Under the pieces are notes generated by a model, which ran no database searches, had not been told where the DNA came from, and saw only the letters and a program-made list of their open reading frames with translations. The translations under genes were made by a program, and so were the position numbers. Shown in pieces: positions 19,860 to 28,398 of a stretch of 64,000 nt of DNA. Positions within the stretch are counted from its first letter, which is position 1. The number at the start of each line of letters is the position of its first letter. The DNA is from Luteibacter jiangsuensis. GTDB lineage: Bacteria; Pseudomonadota; Gammaproteobacteria; Xanthomonadales; Rhodanobacteraceae. The DNA lies in contig NZ_JAUSSK010000004.1 of NCBI RefSeq assembly GCF_030812295.1, forward strand, positions 372,001 to 436,000. Direction: 5' to 3'.

Positions 19860-20601
19860 GGCTTGGCTCCTGCCGGGGCGACCGGGGCCGGGGCCGGGGC
19901 CGCGCCTGTCGGGGCGGAAGCGGGGGCCGGCGCAGGGGCCGCGAGAGCCGGCGCACCGGCGACGGCCTGCGCGGCGTCGGCCAGCGGCGCGGGAACGACG
20001 GCGGCCTTGACCGGGGCGGCGACGGTGGACGAGCCCGCCGGCGCGCCATCGGGCGTGTCGCCGGGTCGGTTCAGGTGTACATCGAGGCCGAAGCGGTACG
20101 GCATCCGCGAAGCGTCGTGCGTGTTCTCCGTCTTGCGCAGGTCGGCATGACCCATCCAGGGCGAGGCCTCGATGTTGCGCATGTACTCGGCCACGCTGGA
20201 GTTGGACTGCGATACGCCGTCCAGCGACATGGAATCACCGGATTGCTTCATGCCCGACAAACGGGCGCTGGAAGGTATCGTCTTCACGAGTTCGTCGAAC
20301 AAGTGGACCATCTGCGACCGGTTGGCCTGGAGTTGCTCGATGATCTGCTTGCGCTGGAGGAGGTCGGAACGGACCTTCTCCAGGTCCTTGATCTTCGCGA
20401 TGCGGTTGTCGAGCTGCTTGATCTCGCCCTGCAGGTACGTGTTCCGCTCGCCCTGGTTGTCGATGCGGGCATCCATCCAGAACGACCAGCCGATCAACAC
20501 CACCAGCGCGGCGCCGAAGGCGAGGCCCAACTGGGTATAGAACTCCCTTTCCCGCTGCTTGCGGCGTTCGGCGCGCCAGGGAAGTAGGTTGATGCGTGCC
20601 A

Positions 20602-20602
<1 letters not shown>
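19856..20602 (-). CDS. Type IV pilus inner-membrane platform protein PilN
   Basis: 248 residues. The N terminus MARINLLPWRAERRK is the conserved PilM-binding motif (INLLP). TM near 23-42 (LGLAFGAALVVLIGWSFWM), a coiled coil (about 50-95), the ferredoxin-like core, and an unusual 70-residue Ala/Pro/Gly-rich C-terminal tail (from AAPVKAAVVPAP on) that standard PilN lacks. The start overlaps the pilM stop by one base (TGATG). Confidence 0.93.
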
Positions 20603-21738
<1,136 letters not shown>

Positions 21739-21850
21739 CGGCTCGTCGGGCCGCTTACCGGCACTAATTCACAAATCCAGTCACTGGGTTAGCGAAATCC
21801 CCTCATACCGGGTCGAACCCCGGCTCCCCGCCCAACCCCCGGCTTGGTTC

Positions 21851-21856
21851 TATACT
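21851..21856 (+). promoter_or_regulatory. -10 box of the PBP1A gene
   Basis: TATACT, 37 nt before the PBP1A ATG. No good -35 is visible at the usual distance (GC-rich). Confidence 0.4.
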
Positions 21857-21893
21857 CCGCCACGACCCATACGGCGGTGACCCCTCCCCCTCC

Positions 21894-24476
21894 ATGCGAA
21901 TCCTCAAGCGTCTGCTGCGCTATGCGCTGTACCTCGCCCTGGCCGGTATCCTGTTCGTGGTTGGCGCCGTGGGCGTCGCCTACTGGCTCCTGGCGCCACG
22001 CCTGCCTTCCGTCGCCGTCCTGCGCGACTACCACATGCAGGTTCCCCTCCGCGTCCTGAGCTCCGACGGCCGCCTGATCGCCTCCTTCGGCGAAACCCGG
22101 CGCATTCCCGTGCGTATCGCCGACGTGCCGGCACGCCTCAAGAATGCCGTCTTATCGGCCGAGGACGCCGATTTCTATAGCCATCCGGGCGTCGACTGGC
22201 ACGGCATCGCCCGCGCCGGCATCCATGTGATCCTTTCCGGAGGCGACAAGGGACCGGGTGGGTCGACCATCACCCAGCAGGTGGCGCGAAACTTCTTCCT
22301 CAGCCCGGAGAAGCTCTATTCGCGCAAGCTGACGGAGATGTTCATCGCCCTGCGCATGGAAAACGAGCTCAGCAAGGACCAGATCCTGGAGCTCTACATC
22401 AACAAGATGTTCCTGGGACACCGTTCCTATGGCCTGGCGGCGGCGGCCTCGTATTACTACGGAAAGACGCTGGACCAACTCACCGTTGCCGAAAGCGCGT
22501 CACTCGCCTCGACGTTCCAGCTCCCCTCGGTCGTCAATCCGCTGAACAATCCCAAGCGCCTGCTCGCCCGTCGCGACTGGGTGCTCGGCCAGATGCTGTC
22601 CAACCGCTTCATCACGAAGGCCGAATACGACGAAGCCATCAAGGAACCCAACGACGCCTTCCCGCACGAGCAGCAGATCGAGGTCGACGCCCCGTACCTG
22701 GCGGAGATGGTCCGCCAGCAGGTGCTGGAGAAATTCGGCAACGAGGCCCTGACCGAGGGCTACGTCGTGCATACGACGGTGCCCAGCGACAGCCAGGCCG
22801 CCGCCAACGAGGCCTTGCGCGGGCGCCTCTCGGCCTACGATCGCCGGCATGGCTATCGCGGTCCCGAGGGCCACGAAGAGTTGCCTGCGCAGGCCGGTCC
22901 GGAGGACTATGACCGCGTTCTCGCCGGCTACACGAGCGTCGCCGGCATGATGCCAGGCATCGTCACGGAGACTGGTGCAAAGGAGGCCAAGGTGTACCTC
23001 TCGCCGAAGGAGACGGTCACGCTCCGCCTGGAGTCCATGGCCTGGGCCCGCCCTTATGTCAACGAAGGACGCGCCGGCGCGGCACCGACCCGCGTGGATG
23101 CCGTGCTCAAGCGTGGCGATGTCGTCCGCCTGTTCCGCGCGGCGAAAGACGACGTGAACGAGGACGTCGCCAGCGGCGCCGCGGAAGAAGGCAAGGACGT
23201 ACCGGCACCCAAGGCGGAACCGGCCCAGCTCGAATGGCGCCTCACCCAGATCCCCGCGGTACAGGCCGCCCTGGTCTCGCTCGACCCGGAAGATGGCGCC
23301 GTGCGCGCGCTGGTCGGTGGTTTCAGCTTCGTGCGCTCGAAATTCAACCGCGCCGTGATGGCCGCCCGTCAGCCGGGTTCCAGCTTCAAGCCCTACTTGT
23401 ATTCGGCGGCTTTCGAGCGCGGCTTCACGCCCGCCTCCATCGTCAACGACGCCCCCGTGGCCTTCCCCGATCCCTCACGCCCGGATGGCATGTGGACGCC
23501 GGCCAACGACGACAACAAGTTCGACGGCCCGATGCGCCTGCGCGAAGCCCTGGTGAAGTCGAAGAACCTGGTCTCGGTACGCTTGCTCGACGCCATCGGC
23601 CTGCGCTTCGCGCGGGAATACATGACCCGGTTCGGCTTCACGCCGGACGCACTGCCACAAAACCTGTCGCTGGCGCTCGGCACGGCGTCCGTGTCACCGA
23701 TGAGCATGGCCCGTGGCTACGCGGTGTTCGCCAATGGCGGCTACCTCGTCACGCCGTATTTCATCTCGCGGATCGACGACCGCGACGGCAATCCCGTCTA
23801 CCTCGCCAATCCCGAGCGGGCGTGTGCGGAATGCCAGGAGCGCCTGTTGAACCCGACCCTGCCGGGGCCGCCGACGCAGGCGTCGACAGCCTTGATTCCC
23901 GCGCGTCCGGCAACCTCGAGCACGGCGGCGGGCAGTGGCACCGGCGACGCCGTGCTTCCCGCCGACGCCCACGCGAGCGCTTCGGAATCTCCGAAACTGG
24001 CGCCACACGTGATCGACGTACGCAACGACTACCTCGTCACCTCGTTGATGCAGGATGTGGTGAAGCGCGGCACCGGTGCCGCGGCGAAGGCCCTGGGCCG
24101 CGACGACATCGCGGGCAAGACCGGTTCCACCAACGATCATCGTGATGCCTGGTTCGTCGGCTTCAACGGCGATGTGTCCACGGCGGTCTGGGTCGGCTTC
24201 GACGATTTCAGTTCGCTGGGACGTGGAGAGTTCGGTGCCAAGGCCGCGCTGCCCATCTGGATGGACTACATGGGTGCGTTCCTCAAGGACAAGCCATCGC
24301 ACATGCTGGCGATGCCGCCGGGTATCGCCACGGTGCAGATCGATCCGGGCTCCGGCCTGCCCTCGCCGGGCGGCATGAACGAGATCATGAAGGTCGAGGA
24401 CGTCGATCGTCTTCGCGAGCAGGCGACACAAAAACAGCAGGAGGAACAGCAGGAACACGCCTACGACATCTTCTGA
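21894..24476 (+). CDS. Class A penicillin-binding protein PBP1A
   Basis: Bifunctional peptidoglycan synthase of 860 residues. N-terminal TM (about 8-33), glycosyltransferase domain with catalytic Glu90 in SAEDADFYSHPGVD and GGSTITQQVARNFF, an OB-like insert (about 300-440), and a transpeptidase domain with Ser496-x-x-Lys499 (PGSSFKP), SKN (VKSKNLVSV) and KTG at 742-744 (AGKTGSTNDHRDAWF). The C terminus is a Gln/Glu-rich tail. It is divergent from pilM, the arrangement seen in Xanthomonas and Pseudomonas. Confidence 0.95.
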   Translation: MRILKRLLRYALYLALAGILFVVGAVGVAYWLLAPRLPSVAVLRDYHMQVPLRVLSSDGRLIASFGETRRIPVRIADVPARLKNAVLSAEDADFYSHPGVDWHGIARAGIHVILSGGDKGPGGSTITQQVARNFFLSPEKLYSRKLTEMFIALRMENELSKDQILELYINKMFLGHRSYGLAAAASYYYGKTLDQLTVAESASLASTFQLPSVVNPLNNPKRLLARRDWVLGQMLSNRFITKAEYDEAIKEPNDAFPHEQQIEVDAPYLAEMVRQQVLEKFGNEALTEGYVVHTTVPSDSQAAANEALRGRLSAYDRRHGYRGPEGHEELPAQAGPEDYDRVLAGYTSVAGMMPGIVTETGAKEAKVYLSPKETVTLRLESMAWARPYVNEGRAGAAPTRVDAVLKRGDVVRLFRAAKDDVNEDVASGAAEEGKDVPAPKAEPAQLEWRLTQIPAVQAALVSLDPEDGAVRALVGGFSFVRSKFNRAVMAARQPGSSFKPYLYSAAFERGFTPASIVNDAPVAFPDPSRPDGMWTPANDDNKFDGPMRLREALVKSKNLVSVRLLDAIGLRFAREYMTRFGFTPDALPQNLSLALGTASVSPMSMARGYAVFANGGYLVTPYFISRIDDRDGNPVYLANPERACAECQERLLNPTLPGPPTQASTALIPARPATSSTAAGSGTGDAVLPADAHASASESPKLAPHVIDVRNDYLVTSLMQDVVKRGTGAAAKALGRDDIAGKTGSTNDHRDAWFVGFNGDVSTAVWVGFDDFSSLGRGEFGAKAALPIWMDYMGAFLKDKPSHMLAMPPGIATVQIDPGSGLPSPGGMNEIMKVEDVDRLREQATQKQQEEQQEHAYDIF

Positions 24477-24537
24477 CGCGCGCGCCGAGCCAGCGGTCGC
24501 GCGCCTGGCACACGTTCACACCATACGGGGGTGAGTC

Positions 24538-25197
24538 ATGGCACGAGGCGAACACCACAGGATCCATGCCCAGGACCGGACGCAGCGCAATCGCGTCCTT
24601 GTCGCCCAGGAGGCGGCACGCCTGATGAGCGAGCACGGTATCCGGGATTTCCACCACGCGAAGGTGAAGGCCGCCGAACGGCTCGGCATCGTCGACACGC
24701 AGGCCCTGCCCCGCAACAACGAGATCGAGGACGCGCTGCGTGAACATCAGCGCCTGTTCCATGGCGACACCCAGCCACAGGCGCTACGCGCCCGGCGCGA
24801 GGCCGCGGTCGAGGCGATGCGATTCCTTCGCGGTTTCGATGCGCGCCTGGTCGGCGCCGTTCTCGAAGGCACGGCGGACGAGCATTCCGCCGTGTGCCTG
24901 CATGTCTTCAGCGACGATCCGGACGCTCCTGGCCTGTTCCTGCGCGAGCAAGGCATTCCGCTGGAAACCCAGACACGGCGGCTACGGTGGTCGGGCGGCA
25001 CTGCCCAAAGCGAACATCCGGTACTGCTGTTCGGTGCCGACGGCATTCCGTTCGACCTGACCGTGCTGCCGATGGATGCGCTGCGTCAGGCGCCACTGGA
25101 TCGCGTGGACGAACGTCCGATGCGCCGCGCCACGGCAGCCATGGTGCAGGAGCTGATGGCGGAAGAGGATATCGCCGCCTTCAATGCGTCGTCTTGA
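24538..25197 (+). CDS. Conserved hypothetical protein downstream of PBP1A
   Basis: 219 residues, soluble, no signal peptide. The N-terminal third is helical and charged (RTQRNRVLVAQEAARLMSEHGIRDFHHAKVKAAERLG). The middle LRGFDARLVGAVLEGTADEHSAVCLHVFSDDPD resembles a nucleotidyltransferase-like core (G-x-x-x-x-G...H-x-x-x-D/S-D-D), which is only a guess. I recognise it as a conserved companion of mrcA in related genomes but cannot name a function. GGGGGTGAG precedes the ATG by about 3 nt. It ends at a convergent REPIN/terminator shared with gltA. Confidence 0.8.
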   Translation: MARGEHHRIHAQDRTQRNRVLVAQEAARLMSEHGIRDFHHAKVKAAERLGIVDTQALPRNNEIEDALREHQRLFHGDTQPQALRARREAAVEAMRFLRGFDARLVGAVLEGTADEHSAVCLHVFSDDPDAPGLFLREQGIPLETQTRRLRWSGGTAQSEHPVLLFGADGIPFDLTVLPMDALRQAPLDRVDERPMRRATAAMVQELMAEEDIAAFNASS

Positions 25198-25244
25198 CGG
25201 CCGGAAATGGACCGGGTCGGCACTCCTGGCGAGGACCGACCTCA

Positions 25245-25300
25245 TGGTGGGAGCCGAATGGTGAGAGCACTCTGGTGGGTGCCGGATGGTGAAAGCGTCC
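25245..25300. repeat. Two degenerate 28-bp tandem repeats with REP heads
   Basis: Units at 25245-25272 and 25273-25300 both read TGGTGGG[A/T]GCCG[A/G]ATGGTGA[G/A]AGC..., differing at only a few positions, and lead straight into the GTGGGAGCCG head of the REPIN at 25303. They look like slippage copies of the REP head with its flank. Confidence 0.6.
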
Positions 25301-25302
25301 TG

Positions 25303-25384
25303 GTGGGAGCCGACCTTGTCGGCGACGGGTGCTTGCCTTGACCTGGCCCGCTGCCGCGGGATCGCCGACAAGGTCGGCTCCCAC
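25303..25384. repeat. REPIN
   Basis: Left arm GTGGGAGCCGACCTTGTCGGCGA, core GGGTGCTTGCC...CCCGCTGCCGCGGG, right arm ATCGCCGACAAGGTCGGCTCCCAC. The arm hairpin is GCCGAC/GTCGGC, a different stem subtype from the copy at 3761. Located between the convergent conserved gene and gltA. Confidence 0.85.
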
Positions 25385-25447
25385 AGGAGCGATTTTCCCA
25401 CCGGAGCGCTCCTTTCCCTGGCACCGAGTCTTTCCCAGGCATCGAGC

Positions 25448-25478
25448 AAAAAAAACCCCGCTTTCGCGGGGCTTTTTT
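25448..25478. terminator. Bidirectional intrinsic terminator (gltA)
   Basis: Stem CCCCGC (25456-25461), loop TTTC, GCGGGG (25466-25471), with eight A before and six T after, so it works in both directions. It sits one base from the gltA stop codon. Confidence 0.9.
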
Positions 25479-25479
25479 C

Positions 25480-26775
25480 TTAACGCTTGTCGTTCGGCAC
25501 GTAATCGCGAACGTCGGCGCCGGTGTAGATCTGGCGCGGGCGGCCGATGCGCGATCCCGGGGTCTCGTGCTGTTCGATCCAGTGCGAGATCCAACCGGAC
25601 GTGCGCGCGATGGCGAACATCACGGTGAACATCTCGGTCGGGATGCCGAGCGCCTTGTAGATGATGCCCGAGTAGAAGTCGACGTTCGGGTAGAGCTTGC
25701 GCTCGACGAAGTAATCGTCCTTCAACGCGGCTTCTTCCAGCTTCATCGCGACGTCGAGCAGCGGGTCGTTGACGCCGAGCTCGTTGAGCACCTTGTGGCA
25801 CATTTCGCGGATGATCTTGGCGCGCGGGTCGAAGTTCTTGTACACACGGTGACCGAAGCCCATCAGGCGGAAGGAGTCGTTCTTGTCCTTCGCACGCTTG
25901 ACGGCCGTCTCGACCTTGTCGGCCGAACCGATTTCCTCGAGCTGCTTGAGCACGGCTTCGTTCGCACCACCGTGGGCCGGGCCCCAGAGCGCGGTGATGC
26001 CGGCGGCGATCGACGCGTAGGGGTTGGCACCGGTCGAACCGACCAGGCGGACCGTGGAGGTGGAGGCGTTCTGCTCGTGGTCGGCGTGCAGGATGAAGAG
26101 CAGGTCGAGCGCCTTGGCGACGACCGGGTTCAGTTCCAGCGGTTCGCTCGGCACTTCGAACATCATGTGCAGGAAGCGCGTGACGTACTCGAGGTTGTTG
26201 CGCGGATAACGCGTCGGCCAGCCGATCGAATGGCGGTAGATGGCGGCGGAAATCGTCGGCATCTTCGCGATCAGGCGGATGGCGGCGAGCTTGCGGTCTT
26301 CCGGGTTATCGACGTCGAGCTTGTCGTGGTAGAAGGCCGAAAGCGAAGCGATCGAGCCGGCCAGCATGGCCATCGGGTGCGCGTCGTGGTTGAAGCCGCG
26401 CAGGAAGAACTTGAGGTTCTCGTGCATCATCGAGTGATGCGTGATGTCGTGCTCGAACTTCGCGAACTCGGTCTTGCTGGGCAGTTCGCCGTTGAGCAGC
26501 AGGTACGAGGTCTCGAGGAAGGTGGACTTCTCGGCGAGCTGTTCGATCGGGTAGCCGCGATACAGCAGGACACCCTTGTCGCCGTCGATGTAGGTGATGG
26601 CGCTCTTGGTGCTGGCGGTGCTGCCGTAGCCCGGATCGTAGGTGAAGTAGCCGGTGTCCTTGTACAGCGTGCCGATGTCGACGCACTCGGCGCCGAGCGT
26701 GCCGCCGATGACCGGCAGTTCGCTCACGGGCTTGTTGGATTCATCGACCAATTTGACGGTTTTGGCGTCGGACAC
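25480..26775 (-). CDS. Citrate synthase
   Basis: Type II citrate synthase of 431 residues; condenses acetyl-CoA with oxaloacetate to open the TCA cycle. N-terminal zinc/beta domain ([27 protein letters not shown]), then [13 protein letters not shown], the catalytic regions [37 protein letters not shown] and [17 protein letters not shown] with the active-site His and Asp. Length and hexameric-type features match the Gram-negative NADH-inhibited form. It starts with GTG, and GAGGAG lies 8 nt upstream. Confidence 0.96.
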   Translation of the reverse strand: MSDAKTVKLVDESNKPVSELPVIGGTLGAECVDIGTLYKDTGYFTYDPGYGSTASTKSAITYIDGDKGVLLYRGYPIEQLAEKSTFLETSYLLLNGELPSKTEFAKFEHDITHHSMMHENLKFFLRGFNHDAHPMAMLAGSIASLSAFYHDKLDVDNPEDRKLAAIRLIAKMPTISAAIYRHSIGWPTRYPRNNLEYVTRFLHMMFEVPSEPLELNPVVAKALDLLFILHADHEQNASTSTVRLVGSTGANPYASIAAGITALWGPAHGGANEAVLKQLEEIGSADKVETAVKRAKDKNDSFRLMGFGHRVYKNFDPRAKIIREMCHKVLNELGVNDPLLDVAMKLEEAALKDDYFVERKLYPNVDFYSGIIYKALGIPTEMFTVMFAIARTSGWISHWIEQHETPGSRIGRPRQIYTGADVRDYVPNDKR

Positions 26776-26863
26776 GGCGAGCTCCTCTTCTTCTCGACGA
26801 TTTGGGGAAACGGCACCCTGGGGAAGGTGTCGTACCGGCCACTACGTGCAGCCGAAGTTCCCC

Positions 26864-26898
26864 ATTATCGCACAGAGCCTGTTCGAACGTCCGTTCGA
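26864..26898 (-). promoter_or_regulatory. gltA promoter with inverted repeat over the -35
   Basis: On the minus strand GATAAT (26869-26864) is a good -10. The expected -35 position, 17 nt upstream, falls inside an inverted repeat TCGAAC-GTCC-GTTCGA (26883-26898). A repressor bound there would block the promoter. The binding protein is unknown. Confidence 0.5.
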
Positions 26899-26920
26899 CC
26901 ATAGGACAATCCGTGGACGC

Positions 26921-26958
26921 AAAAAGACACGGGGCAAGCCGTGGGCTCGCCCCGTGTC
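26921..26958 (-). terminator. Intrinsic terminator of rpmE2
   Basis: Perfect 10-bp stem GACACGGGGC (26926-26935) / GCCCCGTGTC (26949-26958) followed on the minus strand by TTTTT. It lies between rpmE2 and the gltA promoter. Confidence 0.85.
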
Positions 26959-27009
26959 CGTCGATCCTCGCGAAACGCCACCCCGCAGGCGGCGCGCGGA
27001 TTTCGGTGA

Positions 27010-27255
27010 TTACTTCTTGCCGTAACGCTGGCGGAACTTGTCGACGCGGCCGCCGATGTCGAGCGTCTTCTGCTTGCCCGTATAGAACGGGTGCGAGTGG
27101 CTGCTGATATCGAGCTTGATCACCGGGTATTCGTTACCGTCTTCCCACTTGACGGTCTCCTTGCTGGACATCGTCGAACGCGTCAGGAACGCGAAATCCG
27201 ACGACAGGTCCTGGAAGACCACCGGCTGGTACTTCGGATGGATGTTCTCTTTCAT
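27010..27255 (-). CDS. 50S ribosomal protein L31 type B
   Basis: 81 residues. [16 protein letters not shown] and the end [12 protein letters not shown] are type B (RpmE2) hallmarks. The zinc-binding CxxC of type A L31 is absent; no Cys occurs at all, so this is the zinc-independent C-minus form. Whether a type A copy exists elsewhere is not visible. Preceded by its own promoter and followed by a strong terminator, so monocistronic. Confidence 0.95.
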   Translation of the reverse strand: MKENIHPKYQPVVFQDLSSDFAFLTRSTMSSKETVKWEDGNEYPVIKLDISSHSHPFYTGKQKTLDIGGRVDKFRQRYGKK

Positions 27256-27293
27256 GGCTTGAACCTGAGAAATAGCGGGGTGAAAAGAGCGGC

Positions 27294-27322
27294 ATTGTAA
27301 CCAGCGGAGTCGGCCACGGCAA
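27294..27322 (-). promoter_or_regulatory. Promoter of rpmE2
   Basis: Minus-strand TTGCCG (27322-27317), 17-nt spacer, TACAAT (27299-27294); about 38 nt before the ATG. Confidence 0.6.
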
Positions 27323-27343
27323 GCCTCGCCCAGGTTGGCACCC

Positions 27344-27370
27344 GTGGGAGCCGCTCAACATGGCTCCCAC
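27344..27370. repeat. Short REP remnant hairpin
   Basis: GTGGGAGCC (27344-27352) and GGCTCCCAC (27362-27370) around a 9-nt loop. It keeps the REP outer ends but has lost the inner stem and core, so it is likely a deletion product. Confidence 0.6.
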
Positions 27371-27416
27371 CAGGGCCAGGGCCGCCATCAGGACAAGCAG
27401 TCCAATGAGGGGCGAC

Positions 27417-28349
27417 TCAGTGGGCGCCCAACGCCCCGGCGATCAACTCGCGAAAGCGGTCCTGGTCCACTTCCAGCACGATCCTGGCGTTGGCCCGGCC
27501 GCCGAGTCGCCGGTGCCAGTCGACCACCGTGGCGCCACGGGTCAGCCGGCCATCGAGTTCGATCGCCACGTGGCGGGTCTCGGCGCGGACGACCATGGCC
27601 GGGTCGAGCGCCACGGCCATCGCCAGGGCGTCCGCCGCGATGAAGCCGGTGCGCTCGTGCTCGGCGTTGAAGCGGCGCGCGGTGCCGAAGATCTTCTCGA
27701 AAAATGCCGCCCGGCTATCGCCAGAGGCGATCCATCCCTCGTAGACCTCGTCCGCGAAGGCATGGCGCACCGTGGCCTCCCAGTCCACGAGGTCGAACAT
27801 CTCGAATGCCTCGAACACCACATGGGCCGCCTCGGGATCGAAACCGATGTTGAATTCGGCGGGGACCTTGCCCGTGTTCCCGTGACCGGTGACAGCGCCC
27901 CCCATGACGACCAGGCGCTTCACGCGCGACGGGAACGCCGGGTCGAGACGGATGGCCAGGGCGAGGTTGGTCAGCGGCCCGAGCGCCACGAGCGTCAGTT
28001 CGCCCGGGCGCTCGCGGGTCAGGCGGATCAGCGCGAGCGCGGCGTGCTCGGCCTGCGCAGGATGCGAGGGCTCGGCGAAGCCGACGTCGCCGAAACCGTC
28101 GGCGCCGTGGACGAAGGCCGCGTCCTCGTCCGGAGCGCGGACCAGCGGCGACGGACAACCGGGATGCACCGGTGTCGCCGCGCCGATCAGTTGCATCAGC
28201 GTGCGCGCGTTGCGCACCGTGTGGTCGAGCCCGACATTGCCCGCGGCCACCGTCAACGCGGTGACATCGGCGTGCTCGTGCGCCATCAGGATGGCCAGCG
28301 CGTCGTCCACGCCGGGGTCGGTGTCGATCAGCAACGGGGTTCGGGTCAT
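27417..28349 (-). CDS. Nucleoside hydrolase (IU-type)
   Basis: 310 residues. The N-terminal motif LLIDTDPGVDDALAI is the calcium-binding signature of inosine-uridine hydrolases, which split nucleosides into base and ribose for salvage. Other marks: LVALGPLTNLALAI, VVMGGAVTGHGNTGKVPAEFNI with the substrate-binding Asn, and the C-terminal ADALAMAVALDP with the fourth metal ligand Asp. Start chosen at MTRTPLLIDTD, 49 nt after the glnE stop, so it may be co-transcribed with glnE. Confidence 0.92.
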   Translation of the reverse strand: MTRTPLLIDTDPGVDDALAILMAHEHADVTALTVAAGNVGLDHTVRNARTLMQLIGAATPVHPGCPSPLVRAPDEDAAFVHGADGFGDVGFAEPSHPAQAEHAALALIRLTRERPGELTLVALGPLTNLALAIRLDPAFPSRVKRLVVMGGAVTGHGNTGKVPAEFNIGFDPEAAHVVFEAFEMFDLVDWEATVRHAFADEVYEGWIASGDSRAAFFEKIFGTARRFNAEHERTGFIAADALAMAVALDPAMVVRAETRHVAIELDGRLTRGATVVDWHRRLGGRANARIVLEVDQDRFRELIAGALGAH

Positions 28350-28398
28350 CGGGATCGTGTCATTGAACGGCCGGACAGCATAACGCCGTGCATCGGAT

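Noticed and set aside
26883..26898. LexA (SOS) box ahead of gltA
   Set aside because: CGAAC-N4-GTTCG matches the Gram-positive LexA consensus, but Xanthomonadales LexA boxes as I know them are different, and citrate synthase is not an SOS gene. Kept as an unassigned operator.
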